From: Deltaproteobacteria bacterium
GTDB lineage: Bacteria; Desulfobacterota; Desulfobulbia; Desulfobulbales; Desulfobulbaceae
Assembly: GCA_013151365.1 (NCBI GenBank)
Contig: JAADIK010000100.1
Coordinates: 1-8,096, forward strand
Reading direction: 5' to 3'
DNA: 8,096 nt
The notes beneath the pieces are model-generated. The model was not told where the DNA came from and searched no databases. It saw only the letters and a list, made by a program, of their open reading frames with translations. Within the stretch, counting starts at the first letter, position 1. Every line of letters starts with the position of its first letter. Shown in pieces: positions 1 to 5,910 of the stretch. The position numbers and the translations under genes are program-made.

Positions 1-107
1 GTCTGGAGATCGGTACACAGTACGCCGGCGGTCTTATCAAAGATGCACGACCCCGTCACTCCGGGGATAACCGATATTTCACCAAGTAATTTTCTCATAA
101 CCGCCAT
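1..107 (-). CDS. Roadblock/LC7-like protein, 5' part only
   Basis: Only the first 35 codons are present; the gene runs off the left edge. The visible residues include an ISVIPGVTGSCIFD stretch followed by a hydrophobic segment with a short turn (KTAGVLCTDL). That is how roadblock/LC7 (MglB-type) domains begin: a helix, then a beta strand carrying G-V-x-G and a D-x-x-G turn. Roadblock proteins dimerise and regulate Ras-like small GTPases at the membrane or cell pole. The start is taken as ATG at 107, with an AGGA 4 bases upstream that partly overlaps the stop of the preceding gene. A second ATG at 98 is possible. It lies 6 bases after the stop of the DUF4388/roadblock gene, so the two are almost certainly co-transcribed. 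Family assignment rests on 35 residues and is moderate. Confidence 0.6.
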   Translation of the reverse strand, partial: MAVMRKLLGEISVIPGVTGSCIFDKTAGVLCTDLQ

Positions 108-113
108 GAAATC

Positions 114-833
114 CTACGAACAGGCCAAGACGGGACGAAGCTGATCCTCGATATCGCTGACGGATGAATATTCGTCAAGTAACAGCCCGATGATCATGCC
201 CGCCCCCGGCATGATCAGAAGTGATTCTTCATTATCGAGTACCAAATGGATACGGTTGGGACCTTTTACCTTCAGTCGATTCCGCATCTGGATACCACTT
301 ACAATACAATAGGTTATAAAATCGGCAAGTTTCAGTTGCCGGGAAGACTGGGTAATGACCTTGCCATGACGATCCAGAATAAAGTAATGCCGGACCCCGG
401 GGGAGGAAAGAATGGTTTGCACCAGGCGTTCCACTGCCGGATCATCATAAATACCGGCAACGGGCGCACACCTTTTTTGTGGCTGCGTCCCCGTAGTCAC
501 CGGGTCTTCTTGACTCTCATCATGTACTTTAGCGGCAGCCAGAAGGATATGCGCCAGGGGAAGAGTGATGCGATGCATCCGATCTTCCGCCTTGGCAACA
601 CTGAATGAGGGGTGGGGCCAGGATAAAATGGCGGATGCCGCTTCCTGCCCGTTTTCGCCATCCGAACCGGCATCGACAAGAACGCCTTCTTCAAAATAAA
701 ACCGGCCTTCCTGATCCCCGGAAGAGACAATAAGCGTACAGCTTTTTCTTTCCTGTTCCAGCAATTGCAGGAATGAAGCAAGAGAGACACCCTCGATCCG
801 CCCCTCTTCATGTGCTCGATTGCTTTGTGCCAT
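114..833 (-). CDS. DUF4388 + roadblock/LC7 domain regulatory protein
   Basis: This is a 239-residue soluble protein with two recognisable parts. Residues about 12-100 resemble DUF4388 (PATAN-type): a G-V-S-L-x-x-F-L-Q-L-L-E opening, then R-F-Y-F-E-E-G-V-L-V-D-A, then a helix ending in I-L-S-W before a S-F-S-V strand. Residues about 132-236 resemble a roadblock/LC7 domain, with GVRHYFILDRHGKVI and the late hydrophobic strand MIIGLLLDEYSSV. A polar, Q/T-rich linker joins them. DUF4388 domains are common in deltaproteobacterial response-regulator and GTPase-associated proteins, and the roadblock half implies a GTPase-activating or scaffold role; the exact function is unknown. The ATG at 833 has no clear ribosome-binding site. 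A 24-codon open frame ending 8 bases upstream could couple translation. The next gene downstream is also roadblock-like, suggesting a heterodimer or a shared GTPase partner outside the window. No transmembrane segment or signal peptide is seen. Confidence 0.72.
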   Translation of the reverse strand: MAQSNRAHEEGRIEGVSLASFLQLLEQERKSCTLIVSSGDQEGRFYFEEGVLVDAGSDGENGQEAASAILSWPHPSFSVAKAEDRMHRITLPLAHILLAAAKVHDESQEDPVTTGTQPQKRCAPVAGIYDDPAVERLVQTILSSPGVRHYFILDRHGKVITQSSRQLKLADFITYCIVSGIQMRNRLKVKGPNRIHLVLDNEESLLIMPGAGMIIGLLLDEYSSVSDIEDQLRPVLACS

Positions 834-841
834 GACCGTTG

Positions 842-916
842 TTATTTGGAAAATAAAATCTGAGGAGGCAGTACGGTTTCATTTCGTCCGGCGGAATACA
901 GCAAAAAAATATTCAC
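842..916 (-). CDS. Possible 24-codon leader ORF upstream of DUF4388 gene
   Basis: A GTG at 916 is preceded by AAGGTGG, one mismatch from the ideal Shine-Dalgarno sequence, at 5 bases spacing. The frame runs 24 codons (starting VNIFLLYSAG) to a TAA at 842-844, 8 bases before the ATG of the DUF4388/roadblock gene, in a different frame. That gene lacks an obvious ribosome-binding site of its own, so re-initiation after this small frame is a plausible way for it to be translated. The peptide resembles nothing I know. A frame this short can arise by chance, so this is a low-confidence call based on the good Shine-Dalgarno match and the close stop/start spacing only. Confidence 0.2.
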   Translation of the reverse strand: MNIFLLYSAGRNETVLPPQILFSK

Positions 917-934
917 CTATGCCACCTTTATAGT

Positions 935-943
935 ATGTTACCA
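935..943 (-). promoter_or_regulatory. Candidate extended -10 promoter of the DUF4388/roadblock operon
   Basis: On the minus strand this reads TGGTAACAT, an extended -10 (TGn) followed by TAACAT, which matches four of six consensus positions. It lies in an AT-rich gap. No convincing -35 hexamer sits 16-18 bases upstream. Transcription would begin near 928, about 95 bases before the ATG at 833 and just ahead of the small leader frame. The call is weak. Confidence 0.22.
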
Positions 944-997
944 CTACTTAATGCATTTTTGCGAGTTCATTCTCCGAAATCTTTCAATTTAATCATG

Positions 998-1017
998 TCA
1001 CGGTCCTGAATCCGTGA
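998..1017. repeat. Inverted repeat between ClC gene and roadblock operon
   Basis: TCACGG (998-1003) and CCGTGA (1012-1017) form a perfect 6-bp stem with an 8-base loop, flanked by a further partial match (TG/CA) on each side. It lies 78 bases downstream of the ClC stop and upstream of the candidate promoter of the next gene. No T-run follows on either strand, so it is not a typical intrinsic terminator. It could be an operator, a rho-dependent 3' end structure, or chance. Confidence 0.3.
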
Positions 1018-1094
1018 ACAAAAATGCCGTACAGCCGCCCCTGACGAAATGTTTTTTCCAGGCGGTTAGCGCCGTTGATTGCGTTTTCGACTTT

Positions 1095-2825
1095 TTACGA
1101 CTGATCCAGTTTTTGCTGCTGGAGACTAAGCTGAGAAAAAGTCCTGGAGACGGAATTGAAATCTATTCTTATTTTGCCGATAACGTCCGGCACCCCCATC
1201 AGGAGCAATTCGTCTCCTTTTTGCAAGTCTATTCCACATTGCGGGTATATCCAGCTGCCATCCCGGAACATTGCCATTACCTCGGCATCCTTATATTTCA
1301 TATAGAATAACTCACATTTGCTGTCATCGTCAAATTTCGGATAATCATTTTTCAATGACCCGAAAAAGATCTGCTTGCCATTCGGTATATCTATAGGGAT
1401 ACTCGATTCCAAAAGACTTAACAGGTCGGCCCTATTGATCCTCTTGGGATTCAAGGATAATTTCGGGGTGTAGAATGAAAGGATATTTCTTAATTCATCG
1501 ATTTGATGTACCGGAGAAAATGAGCGATCCGGGACTTGCGCCTCATACAGGCTTTTATATTTCAAGTTGAACATACTCACCAGGGAAACCTGCAGGAGAT
1601 ACGCCAGCAGAACAGTTAAAGCGGCAGGAGCCAACAGTCTATAGCCGCCGGTCATCTCGGTAACCATTATGACTGTTGCTATCGGCACTCTGGCAGCGGC
1701 TCCGAATACGGCAGCCATACCGATCATGGCAAAGACAGCCGTGGATTGATGAAACAATAAGGCCAGAAAACTCCCTAACAAGGCACCCAGAAACAAGCTC
1801 GGGGCAAAAACGCCCCCGGATCCCCCGGAAGACACGGTAAAGGAAAAAGCAAGCATCTTGGCAATAATGATTGCCGGCAAAATCCATATAAATATCTGAC
1901 CATCCATTGCCTTTTGTATCCATCCATAGCCTCCGCCCAGAACCTGGGGAAAAGCGATGGCGATCAGGCCGACACCTAAGGCGCCTATTGCGGGCTTGAA
2001 ATGCGGGGCGATGGGCATCTTATGGAACAAATCCCTTATACCATAAAATACATTGGGCAGAATAACGCCGATAAGCCCGCTGACTCCACCCAGAATCAAC
2101 AAGTAAAATATTGTTTCCGGGTCGGTAACCAGCAAATTCTGCGACACATCAAACAAGGGTTGCCAACCAACAAAAAAACCACTTACCATGTAGGCGACAA
2201 CAGAGCCCAGCAAGGTATAAACCAAAGCGCTGGCCTCGAATTCCATCTCGCCATATAATACCTCAACCGCAAAAATAGCCGTACCGATGGGAGATTTGAA
2301 AATCGCCGACAACCCCGCCGCCATGCCTACCAATACCAGTAATCTTCTCTCCCGGTTTGAACTTTTTTTGATGGTTGCATATATGGAGCCGATCCCCGCA
2401 CTGAATAAAGCCGTCGGGCCTTCCCGTCCCGCCGCCCCGCCGGTTCCTATTGTCAAGGCGGAGGCGATCATTTTCAATGGCGTAACACAGGCACGTATCA
2501 ACCCCCCGGTTCTGTGAAAGGCCCGAACCGCGGTATCCGTCCCATGCCCCTCGGCCTCCGGCGCAAAGGTATAAACCAATATACCGGAGATCAAGCCGCC
2601 AAAGACAATCACGGCGATTACCATAAGATGGTGGTTGTGACTCACCGACTGGATCAAGGTGCCTCCGGTACCAGGCCAGCCGTGAGAATCGGCTTCTGTT
2701 GTCAATAGTGCCGAATAATGCTCAACCAAATGGAGACAAAATAGGAATACCTGCGCGCCGAATGCGCCGACAACACCTAACAAGATAGAATCTAACAACA
2801 ATATTCTTTTGTTTTTCTCATTCAC
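1095..2825 (-). CDS. ClC-family chloride channel/transporter with TrkA-C-like tail
   Basis: This is an integral inner-membrane protein of 576 residues that moves chloride, by exchange with protons or as a passive channel. Numbering is from the GTG. Hydrophobic helices cover about residues 8-420. The ClC signatures are present: GHGTD (93-97, in place of the classical GSGIP), GREGP (133-137) with gating Glu135, SGGSGGVFAP (333-342), and the anion-coordinating Tyr427 in KSLYEAQ. In FAVEV (185-189) the position equivalent to the internal proton glutamate (E203 of E. coli ClC) is Val189. Residues about 462-554 resemble an RCK_C/TrkA-C domain (R-D-G-S-W-I-Y-P, then L-Q-K-G-D-E-L-L-L-M-G) instead of the usual CBS pair, suggesting ligand control from the cytoplasm. 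I chose GTG at 2825 because GAAGGG lies 9 bases upstream; an upstream TTG at 2849 has no ribosome-binding site. The gene is more AT-rich than its right-hand neighbours, and its own promoter was not identified. Family certain; channel versus exchanger unresolved. Confidence 0.93.
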   Translation of the reverse strand: MNEKNKRILLLDSILLGVVGAFGAQVFLFCLHLVEHYSALLTTEADSHGWPGTGGTLIQSVSHNHHLMVIAVIVFGGLISGILVYTFAPEAEGHGTDTAVRAFHRTGGLIRACVTPLKMIASALTIGTGGAAGREGPTALFSAGIGSIYATIKKSSNRERRLLVLVGMAAGLSAIFKSPIGTAIFAVEVLYGEMEFEASALVYTLLGSVVAYMVSGFFVGWQPLFDVSQNLLVTDPETIFYLLILGGVSGLIGVILPNVFYGIRDLFHKMPIAPHFKPAIGALGVGLIAIAFPQVLGGGYGWIQKAMDGQIFIWILPAIIIAKMLAFSFTVSSGGSGGVFAPSLFLGALLGSFLALLFHQSTAVFAMIGMAAVFGAAARVPIATVIMVTEMTGGYRLLAPAALTVLLAYLLQVSLVSMFNLKYKSLYEAQVPDRSFSPVHQIDELRNILSFYTPKLSLNPKRINRADLLSLLESSIPIDIPNGKQIFFGSLKNDYPKFDDDSKCELFYMKYKDAEVMAMFRDGSWIYPQCGIDLQKGDELLLMGVPDVIGKIRIDFNSVSRTFSQLSLQQQKLDQS

Positions 2826-2834
2826 AATGTCTGT

Positions 2835-2840
2835 CCCTTC
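2835..2840 (-). promoter_or_regulatory. Ribosome-binding site of the ClC gene
   Basis: GAAGGG on the minus strand lies 9 bases before GTG 2825. It decides the start in favour of that GTG over the in-frame TTG at 2849, which has only pyrimidine-rich sequence ahead of it. Confidence 0.55.
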
Positions 2841-2978
2841 GCCGGACAACGGGAAGCCATGAGACCGCCCGGCAACAAGTCCTGAATTCGTGACGGCTTG
2901 CGGAGATATTCCGTGTAATGCGTATGGAATTTATTGCATTGCCGCTTAATAAACGGATTTCCCGGTCTTCACCGCAGC

Positions 2979-3009
2979 CGCCCTGCCGGGCGCCCGATAA
3001 CGGACCCGG
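2979..3009. repeat. GC-rich hairpin cluster after the sixA-like gene
   Basis: Two overlapping GC-rich inverted repeats sit just after the SixA stop: CGCCC (2979-2983) with GGGCG (2988-2992) around a 4-base loop, and CCGGG (2986-2990) with CCCGG (3005-3009). They are mutually exclusive. No U-run follows in the direction of transcription, so this may be a 3' end structure of the argJ-CHAD-ParA-SixA transcript but is not a standard intrinsic terminator. Confidence 0.3.
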
Positions 3010-3013
3010 ATCG

Positions 3014-3514
3014 TTACTCATCATGAATTTTACGGGGATACTCGAAAAAAACCTGGACCCCCCGGCTCTTCGTGACGTCACGCCATGACCTGACGGCAAA
3101 ATCCAGGGCGACGACGCCGCAGGTCGGGATATTGTCAATGCCGAGGCCTCCCAGTCTGTTGGCAAGAACCGTGATCTCTGAATTATGGCCAATCATGACG
3201 ACCTGGTCGGCCCGGTTGTCGAAAGCGCCGATAATTGCCAGCAGAACGTCCGGGGACGCCTCATATATCTCGTTGATAACGAGGATCATCTTACGTGAAA
3301 ACCCCAGGGTGCCGGCCAGATGCCGGGCGGTTTTGTAGGCCCGGCGGGCCGGACTGGACACAATCGCGTCCGGCTTCACGCCAAGCATGGCCAACCTGGC
3401 CCCCATAAGCGGGGCATCACGCTTGCCCCGCTTGTTGAGCGGCCGGTCGATATCGGCAAGGGTGTTATCGCTCCAGCTCGACTTGGCGTGCCGACACAAA
3501 AGAAGACTCTTCAT
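3014..3514 (-). CDS. sixA: SixA-like phosphohistidine phosphatase
   Basis: This 166-residue cytoplasmic protein belongs to the histidine phosphatase (phosphoglycerate mutase-like) superfamily, SixA branch. In E. coli, SixA removes phosphate from phosphohistidine on phosphotransfer proteins; the substrate here is unknown. The catalytic set is visible: R8-H9 in LLLCRHAKSSW, the S-S-P-A-R-R motif with Arg57, an acidic E82 in NEIYEAS, and the second histidine H110 in VMIGHNSEI. Length is typical for SixA. The start is ATG 3514, which overlaps the stop of the upstream ParA gene as ATGA. An in-frame ATG at 3547 would add 11 residues ahead of the conserved first strand and overlap ParA more, so it was rejected. 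There is no independent spaced ribosome-binding site, so translation is probably coupled to ParA. SixA genes are often found near CHAD-domain genes, as here. Confidence 0.88.
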   Translation of the reverse strand: MKSLLLCRHAKSSWSDNTLADIDRPLNKRGKRDAPLMGARLAMLGVKPDAIVSSPARRAYKTARHLAGTLGFSRKMILVINEIYEASPDVLLAIIGAFDNRADQVVMIGHNSEITVLANRLGGLGIDNIPTCGVVALDFAVRSWRDVTKSRGVQVFFEYPRKIHDE

Positions 3515-4257
3515 CTCCGGCCGAGGCGCTTCTCTATCTCCGCCCACAGCCCGCTATACGCGGTCGCGGCCAGGGATCTGGGAAAAGCGGCGGTTACCGG
3601 CTGCCGATAAAGCCCCATCTTTTCGATATCCGCCAGGAAGGGAATGACCGTGGGCAGGACCCGCGGCTTTTTAATCAGGAGTCGCATCATCTCCCAGTGC
3701 ATTTTTTTCCGTTTTTCAACCATGGAAAAAAAGATGAGAACCTTGGACCGTTTCTGACCTATTTCGTCCAGAAAACGAAAAAGCTGCCGCAGAGCCAGCC
3801 GGGAAAGGGTGGTCGGAATAAGAGGAACAAGAATATAATCGGCGGCGTGAAAGATGTTTTCCGACAACAGGGTGATATTGGGAGGACAATCAAGAAAAAT
3901 ATGATCATACTCCTGCCGCAGGGGCTTGAGCACCTTGCTGATCCTGTGCCGGGACTTTTTCAGGTCATCCAGGGCAATATCCATATTGCGGAAAGAAAAA
4001 TCCGCCGGCAACAGATCAAGTCCGGGATAATCGGTACCGCGGATATTGCCGTCAACCGCCTTGCCGCCTTTGAGCAGTTTGCTGATATTGAATTTCTTGG
4101 CCGGCCGGACCCGGAAATAAAAAGTGGACGAACCCTGGGGGTCGAGGTCGCAAAGCAGGGTTTTATCCCCTCCGCCGGCCGACAGGTAGGACAGATTAAC
4201 GGCGGTTGCCGTTTTGCCGACCCCCCCTTTGATATTGTACACCGCAATGACGCTCAT
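3511..4257 (-). CDS. ParA/MinD-family ATPase, orphan (no ParB)
   Basis: This 248-residue cytoplasmic P-loop ATPase has the deviant Walker A box KGGVGKT at residues 10-16, with signature Lys10 and catalytic Lys15. The A' motif is CDLDPQGSS (36-44) and Walker B is IFLDCPP (120-126). ParA proteins form ATP-dependent dimers on DNA or membrane and position plasmids, chromosomes or protein cargo. A basic stretch (EKRKKMHWEMMR, 181-192) could help bind nucleoid DNA. No MinD-type C-terminal amphipathic helix is obvious. The start is ATG 4257, supported by GAGGG 4 bases upstream and by the fold beginning at once with SVIAVYNIKGG. A longer frame reaching 4446 overlaps the CHAD gene and adds 63 low-complexity residues. 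No ParB gene or parS-like site is seen. The upstream neighbour is a CHAD protein and the downstream one a SixA phosphatase, so cargo other than DNA is likely. Family certain, role inferred. Confidence 0.93.
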   Translation of the reverse strand: MSVIAVYNIKGGVGKTATAVNLSYLSAGGGDKTLLCDLDPQGSSTFYFRVRPAKKFNISKLLKGGKAVDGNIRGTDYPGLDLLPADFSFRNMDIALDDLKKSRHRISKVLKPLRQEYDHIFLDCPPNITLLSENIFHAADYILVPLIPTTLSRLALRQLFRFLDEIGQKRSKVLIFFSMVEKRKKMHWEMMRLLIKKPRVLPTVIPFLADIEKMGLYRQPVTAAFPRSLAATAYSGLWAEIEKRLGRR

Positions 4258-4261
4258 ATTA

Positions 4262-4266
4262 CCCTC
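4262..4266 (-). promoter_or_regulatory. Ribosome-binding site of the ParA-family gene
   Basis: GAGGG on the minus strand lies 4 bases before ATG 4257. It fixes the start at the residue directly before the first beta strand and argues against the longer upstream frame. Confidence 0.6.
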
Positions 4267-4281
4267 GCCCCGGCCTTTTCT

Positions 4282-4295
4282 CCGGCTCTTGCCGG
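4282..4295. repeat. Small hairpin between CHAD and ParA genes
   Basis: CCGGC (4282-4286) and GCCGG (4291-4295) form a 5-bp stem with a 4-base loop, in the 94-base gap between the CHAD stop and the ParA start. On the transcribed strand an A-rich, not U-rich, stretch follows. It is therefore not a terminator; it could stabilise or process the polycistronic message, or be chance in GC-rich DNA. Confidence 0.25.
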
Positions 4296-4351
4296 CCCGG
4301 GTCCCGTCAGGCCACCCGGTCGGCGCTTGACAGGACCAGAGGTTGTTTTGT

Positions 4352-5893
4352 TCAGCCAAAAAGTTTCTTGTATAATTCGGTATTCTCCGACCGGGAGAAT
4401 CGTCTGAATTTCGGGAAAAAAGCCTCCCGGACCCGCTGCTGCTCATGATGGAGGCTGGTGAGCAGGCCGCCGATGGCGGAGGCCAGTTGCTGATTCCTGC
4501 CGGAACCGGGCCGCAGCCGGGCCAGGTACTGGTGCAACATCTCCTGTTGCACCGACAAATCGTTGAAAGCGCCGAGATTATTCTGCAGTTTCTTTAACTG
4601 GCCAATAACGATTCGAATATCATCCGGCGGAAACAGTGACGCAAAAAACTCCAGGCTGTAACGCAATTTCTTGCACTGTATCCTCAGGCGATGCATCTTT
4701 TCATCAGAAGACGACGGGTCGATCGCCCTGCCGTCTTTCAAGATTCGCCGGTAGCTGCGAAGAATGATCTTCCCGGCCAGGTCTTTTATCGGCAGTTCCG
4801 AGTTCTCAGAGGCCCCGCCGCTATCGTCACCGTAGAGATAGTCATGCCAGCGACTGATCATTGCCCGGTATTCGGGCGAGCGCAGGCTGCGCACCAGCTC
4901 CTTCCGCGCAATCTCCCGGCGGGCCCGGATATCGGCGAAGAATGCCTCTACCCCACCCTGGAGGCTGGCCGGCAGGCGTGATTTGTAGTCCTTTTCATAG
5001 AGAAGATACACGTCCAGGTCGCGAGCCGCCCCGGTCACTTTTCCCAGGCCGGCAAACTCTTTTTTGAACGTCTCGGTGATCTCCGGCGGCAGCACGCGCC
5101 TGATCAGGGCAAGACCGGACCGGGTCCGGCGCAAAGCAACCCGGAAATCATGCAGGAACTCGCTGTCCAGGTCGTCGATGATGCCGGGCGTATTTTGCTG
5201 CATGGCCTCAAGCAGCCGGCGAAAAATAGCCAGGGTCGCCTGCCGGGCGGACATCTCCGGCTTCAGGGTAATTGAAAATGCCGAGCTGTAATCGAGAGGA
5301 CGACGGCCGGTGAGACGGACACCTTCTTCCAGGGCATGGAAGGGCGGGACAGGATCAACTATTCCATGCCGCCTGATAAATCTGCTTACCGTCTTGAATT
5401 CTTTATCATAGCCGCGGATCCCCTGCAGCTTGACCGTCCGGAAAACAACATCGGCCCCGGCCACCCTCTGTTCCTGTAGAAAAAGGAAGGCCACAACCTT
5501 CTCGTCCCGGTTAAGGAAACGGATGAGAACTCCGGACGAATCAAGCGTGACCAGGGGCAGGAGTCTCCGCACGCCCAGTATCGGCGCCAGAACCGTTCGC
5601 AGCCGGCCGGCGGGAAAGTCCGAGGAAAAACTGCAGCCGGCCAGCCCCTTGCCCCGGAGCGAAACGATCTCCTCACCGGCAGGCCGGAGCAGCAAATGCC
5701 ATGAATCTTTATTCCGCCGCAGGAGCACCTGCCGACGACGGTAGAGACGCCAGTCAAAGGTATCAAACCAGGTAACGGTGAACGCCGGCTGCGGTTCGAC
5801 CTCTACCGTGAAATCCTGGCCGATATCGTCGACAAGGGCATTCACTGCCGCCGATTCCGGCAGAAGCCACATCTTTTCTTTGGGCTCTGGCAT
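4352..5893 (-). CDS. CHAD-domain protein with degenerate CYTH-like N-terminus
   Basis: This is a 513-residue soluble, strongly basic protein. Residues about 213-495 form a CHAD domain, a helical bundle of two repeats. The first carries LHDFRVALRRTRSGL (247-261) and GAARDLDVY (288-296); the second carries MHRLRIQCKKLRYSLEFF (400-417) and GAFNDLSVQ (441-449). The conserved His, Arg and Lys residues line the basic surface known to bind inorganic polyphosphate. The first 200 residues resemble a CYTH (triphosphate tunnel) fold: strands such as FDTFDWRLYRRRQVLLRR and WHLLLRP. The ExExK catalytic motif is not intact, with only a VEVEP remnant near residue 30, so triphosphatase activity is doubtful. 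It starts 17 bases after the argJ stop with a poor ribosome-binding site, and precedes ParA by 94 bases. The context suggests a polyphosphate-linked role. CHAD is confident; CYTH ancestry is likely but inferred from pattern only. Confidence 0.9.
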   Translation of the reverse strand: MPEPKEKMWLLPESAAVNALVDDIGQDFTVEVEPQPAFTVTWFDTFDWRLYRRRQVLLRRNKDSWHLLLRPAGEEIVSLRGKGLAGCSFSSDFPAGRLRTVLAPILGVRRLLPLVTLDSSGVLIRFLNRDEKVVAFLFLQEQRVAGADVVFRTVKLQGIRGYDKEFKTVSRFIRRHGIVDPVPPFHALEEGVRLTGRRPLDYSSAFSITLKPEMSARQATLAIFRRLLEAMQQNTPGIIDDLDSEFLHDFRVALRRTRSGLALIRRVLPPEITETFKKEFAGLGKVTGAARDLDVYLLYEKDYKSRLPASLQGGVEAFFADIRARREIARKELVRSLRSPEYRAMISRWHDYLYGDDSGGASENSELPIKDLAGKIILRSYRRILKDGRAIDPSSSDEKMHRLRIQCKKLRYSLEFFASLFPPDDIRIVIGQLKKLQNNLGAFNDLSVQQEMLHQYLARLRPGSGRNQQLASAIGGLLTSLHHEQQRVREAFFPKFRRFSRSENTELYKKLFG

Positions 5894-5910
5894 AATCTTA
5901 TTCGGGCTTA

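Noticed and set aside
901..929. Sigma-54 type promoter (TGGC ... TTGC) ahead of the DUF4388 gene
   Set aside because: The GG and GC elements are 19 bases apart instead of 10.
2826..2849. TTG start for the ClC protein
   Set aside because: There is no ribosome-binding site ahead of it, while GTG 2825 has GAAGGG at 9 bases.
2818..3192. 124-codon minus-strand frame overlapping the SixA 3' end and the gap before ClC
   Set aside because: It is out of frame with the clear SixA gene, has no ribosome-binding site or family resemblance, and is Ser/Arg-rich like a shadow frame.
3697..4407. 236-codon plus-strand frame
   Set aside because: It is antisense to the clear ParA gene and shows no family pattern or ribosome-binding site.
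4258..4446. N-terminal extension of the ParA protein by 63 residues
   Set aside because: It overlaps the CHAD C-terminus, is Ser/Arg-rich without structure, and the internal ATG has a good ribosome-binding site right before the first strand of the fold.
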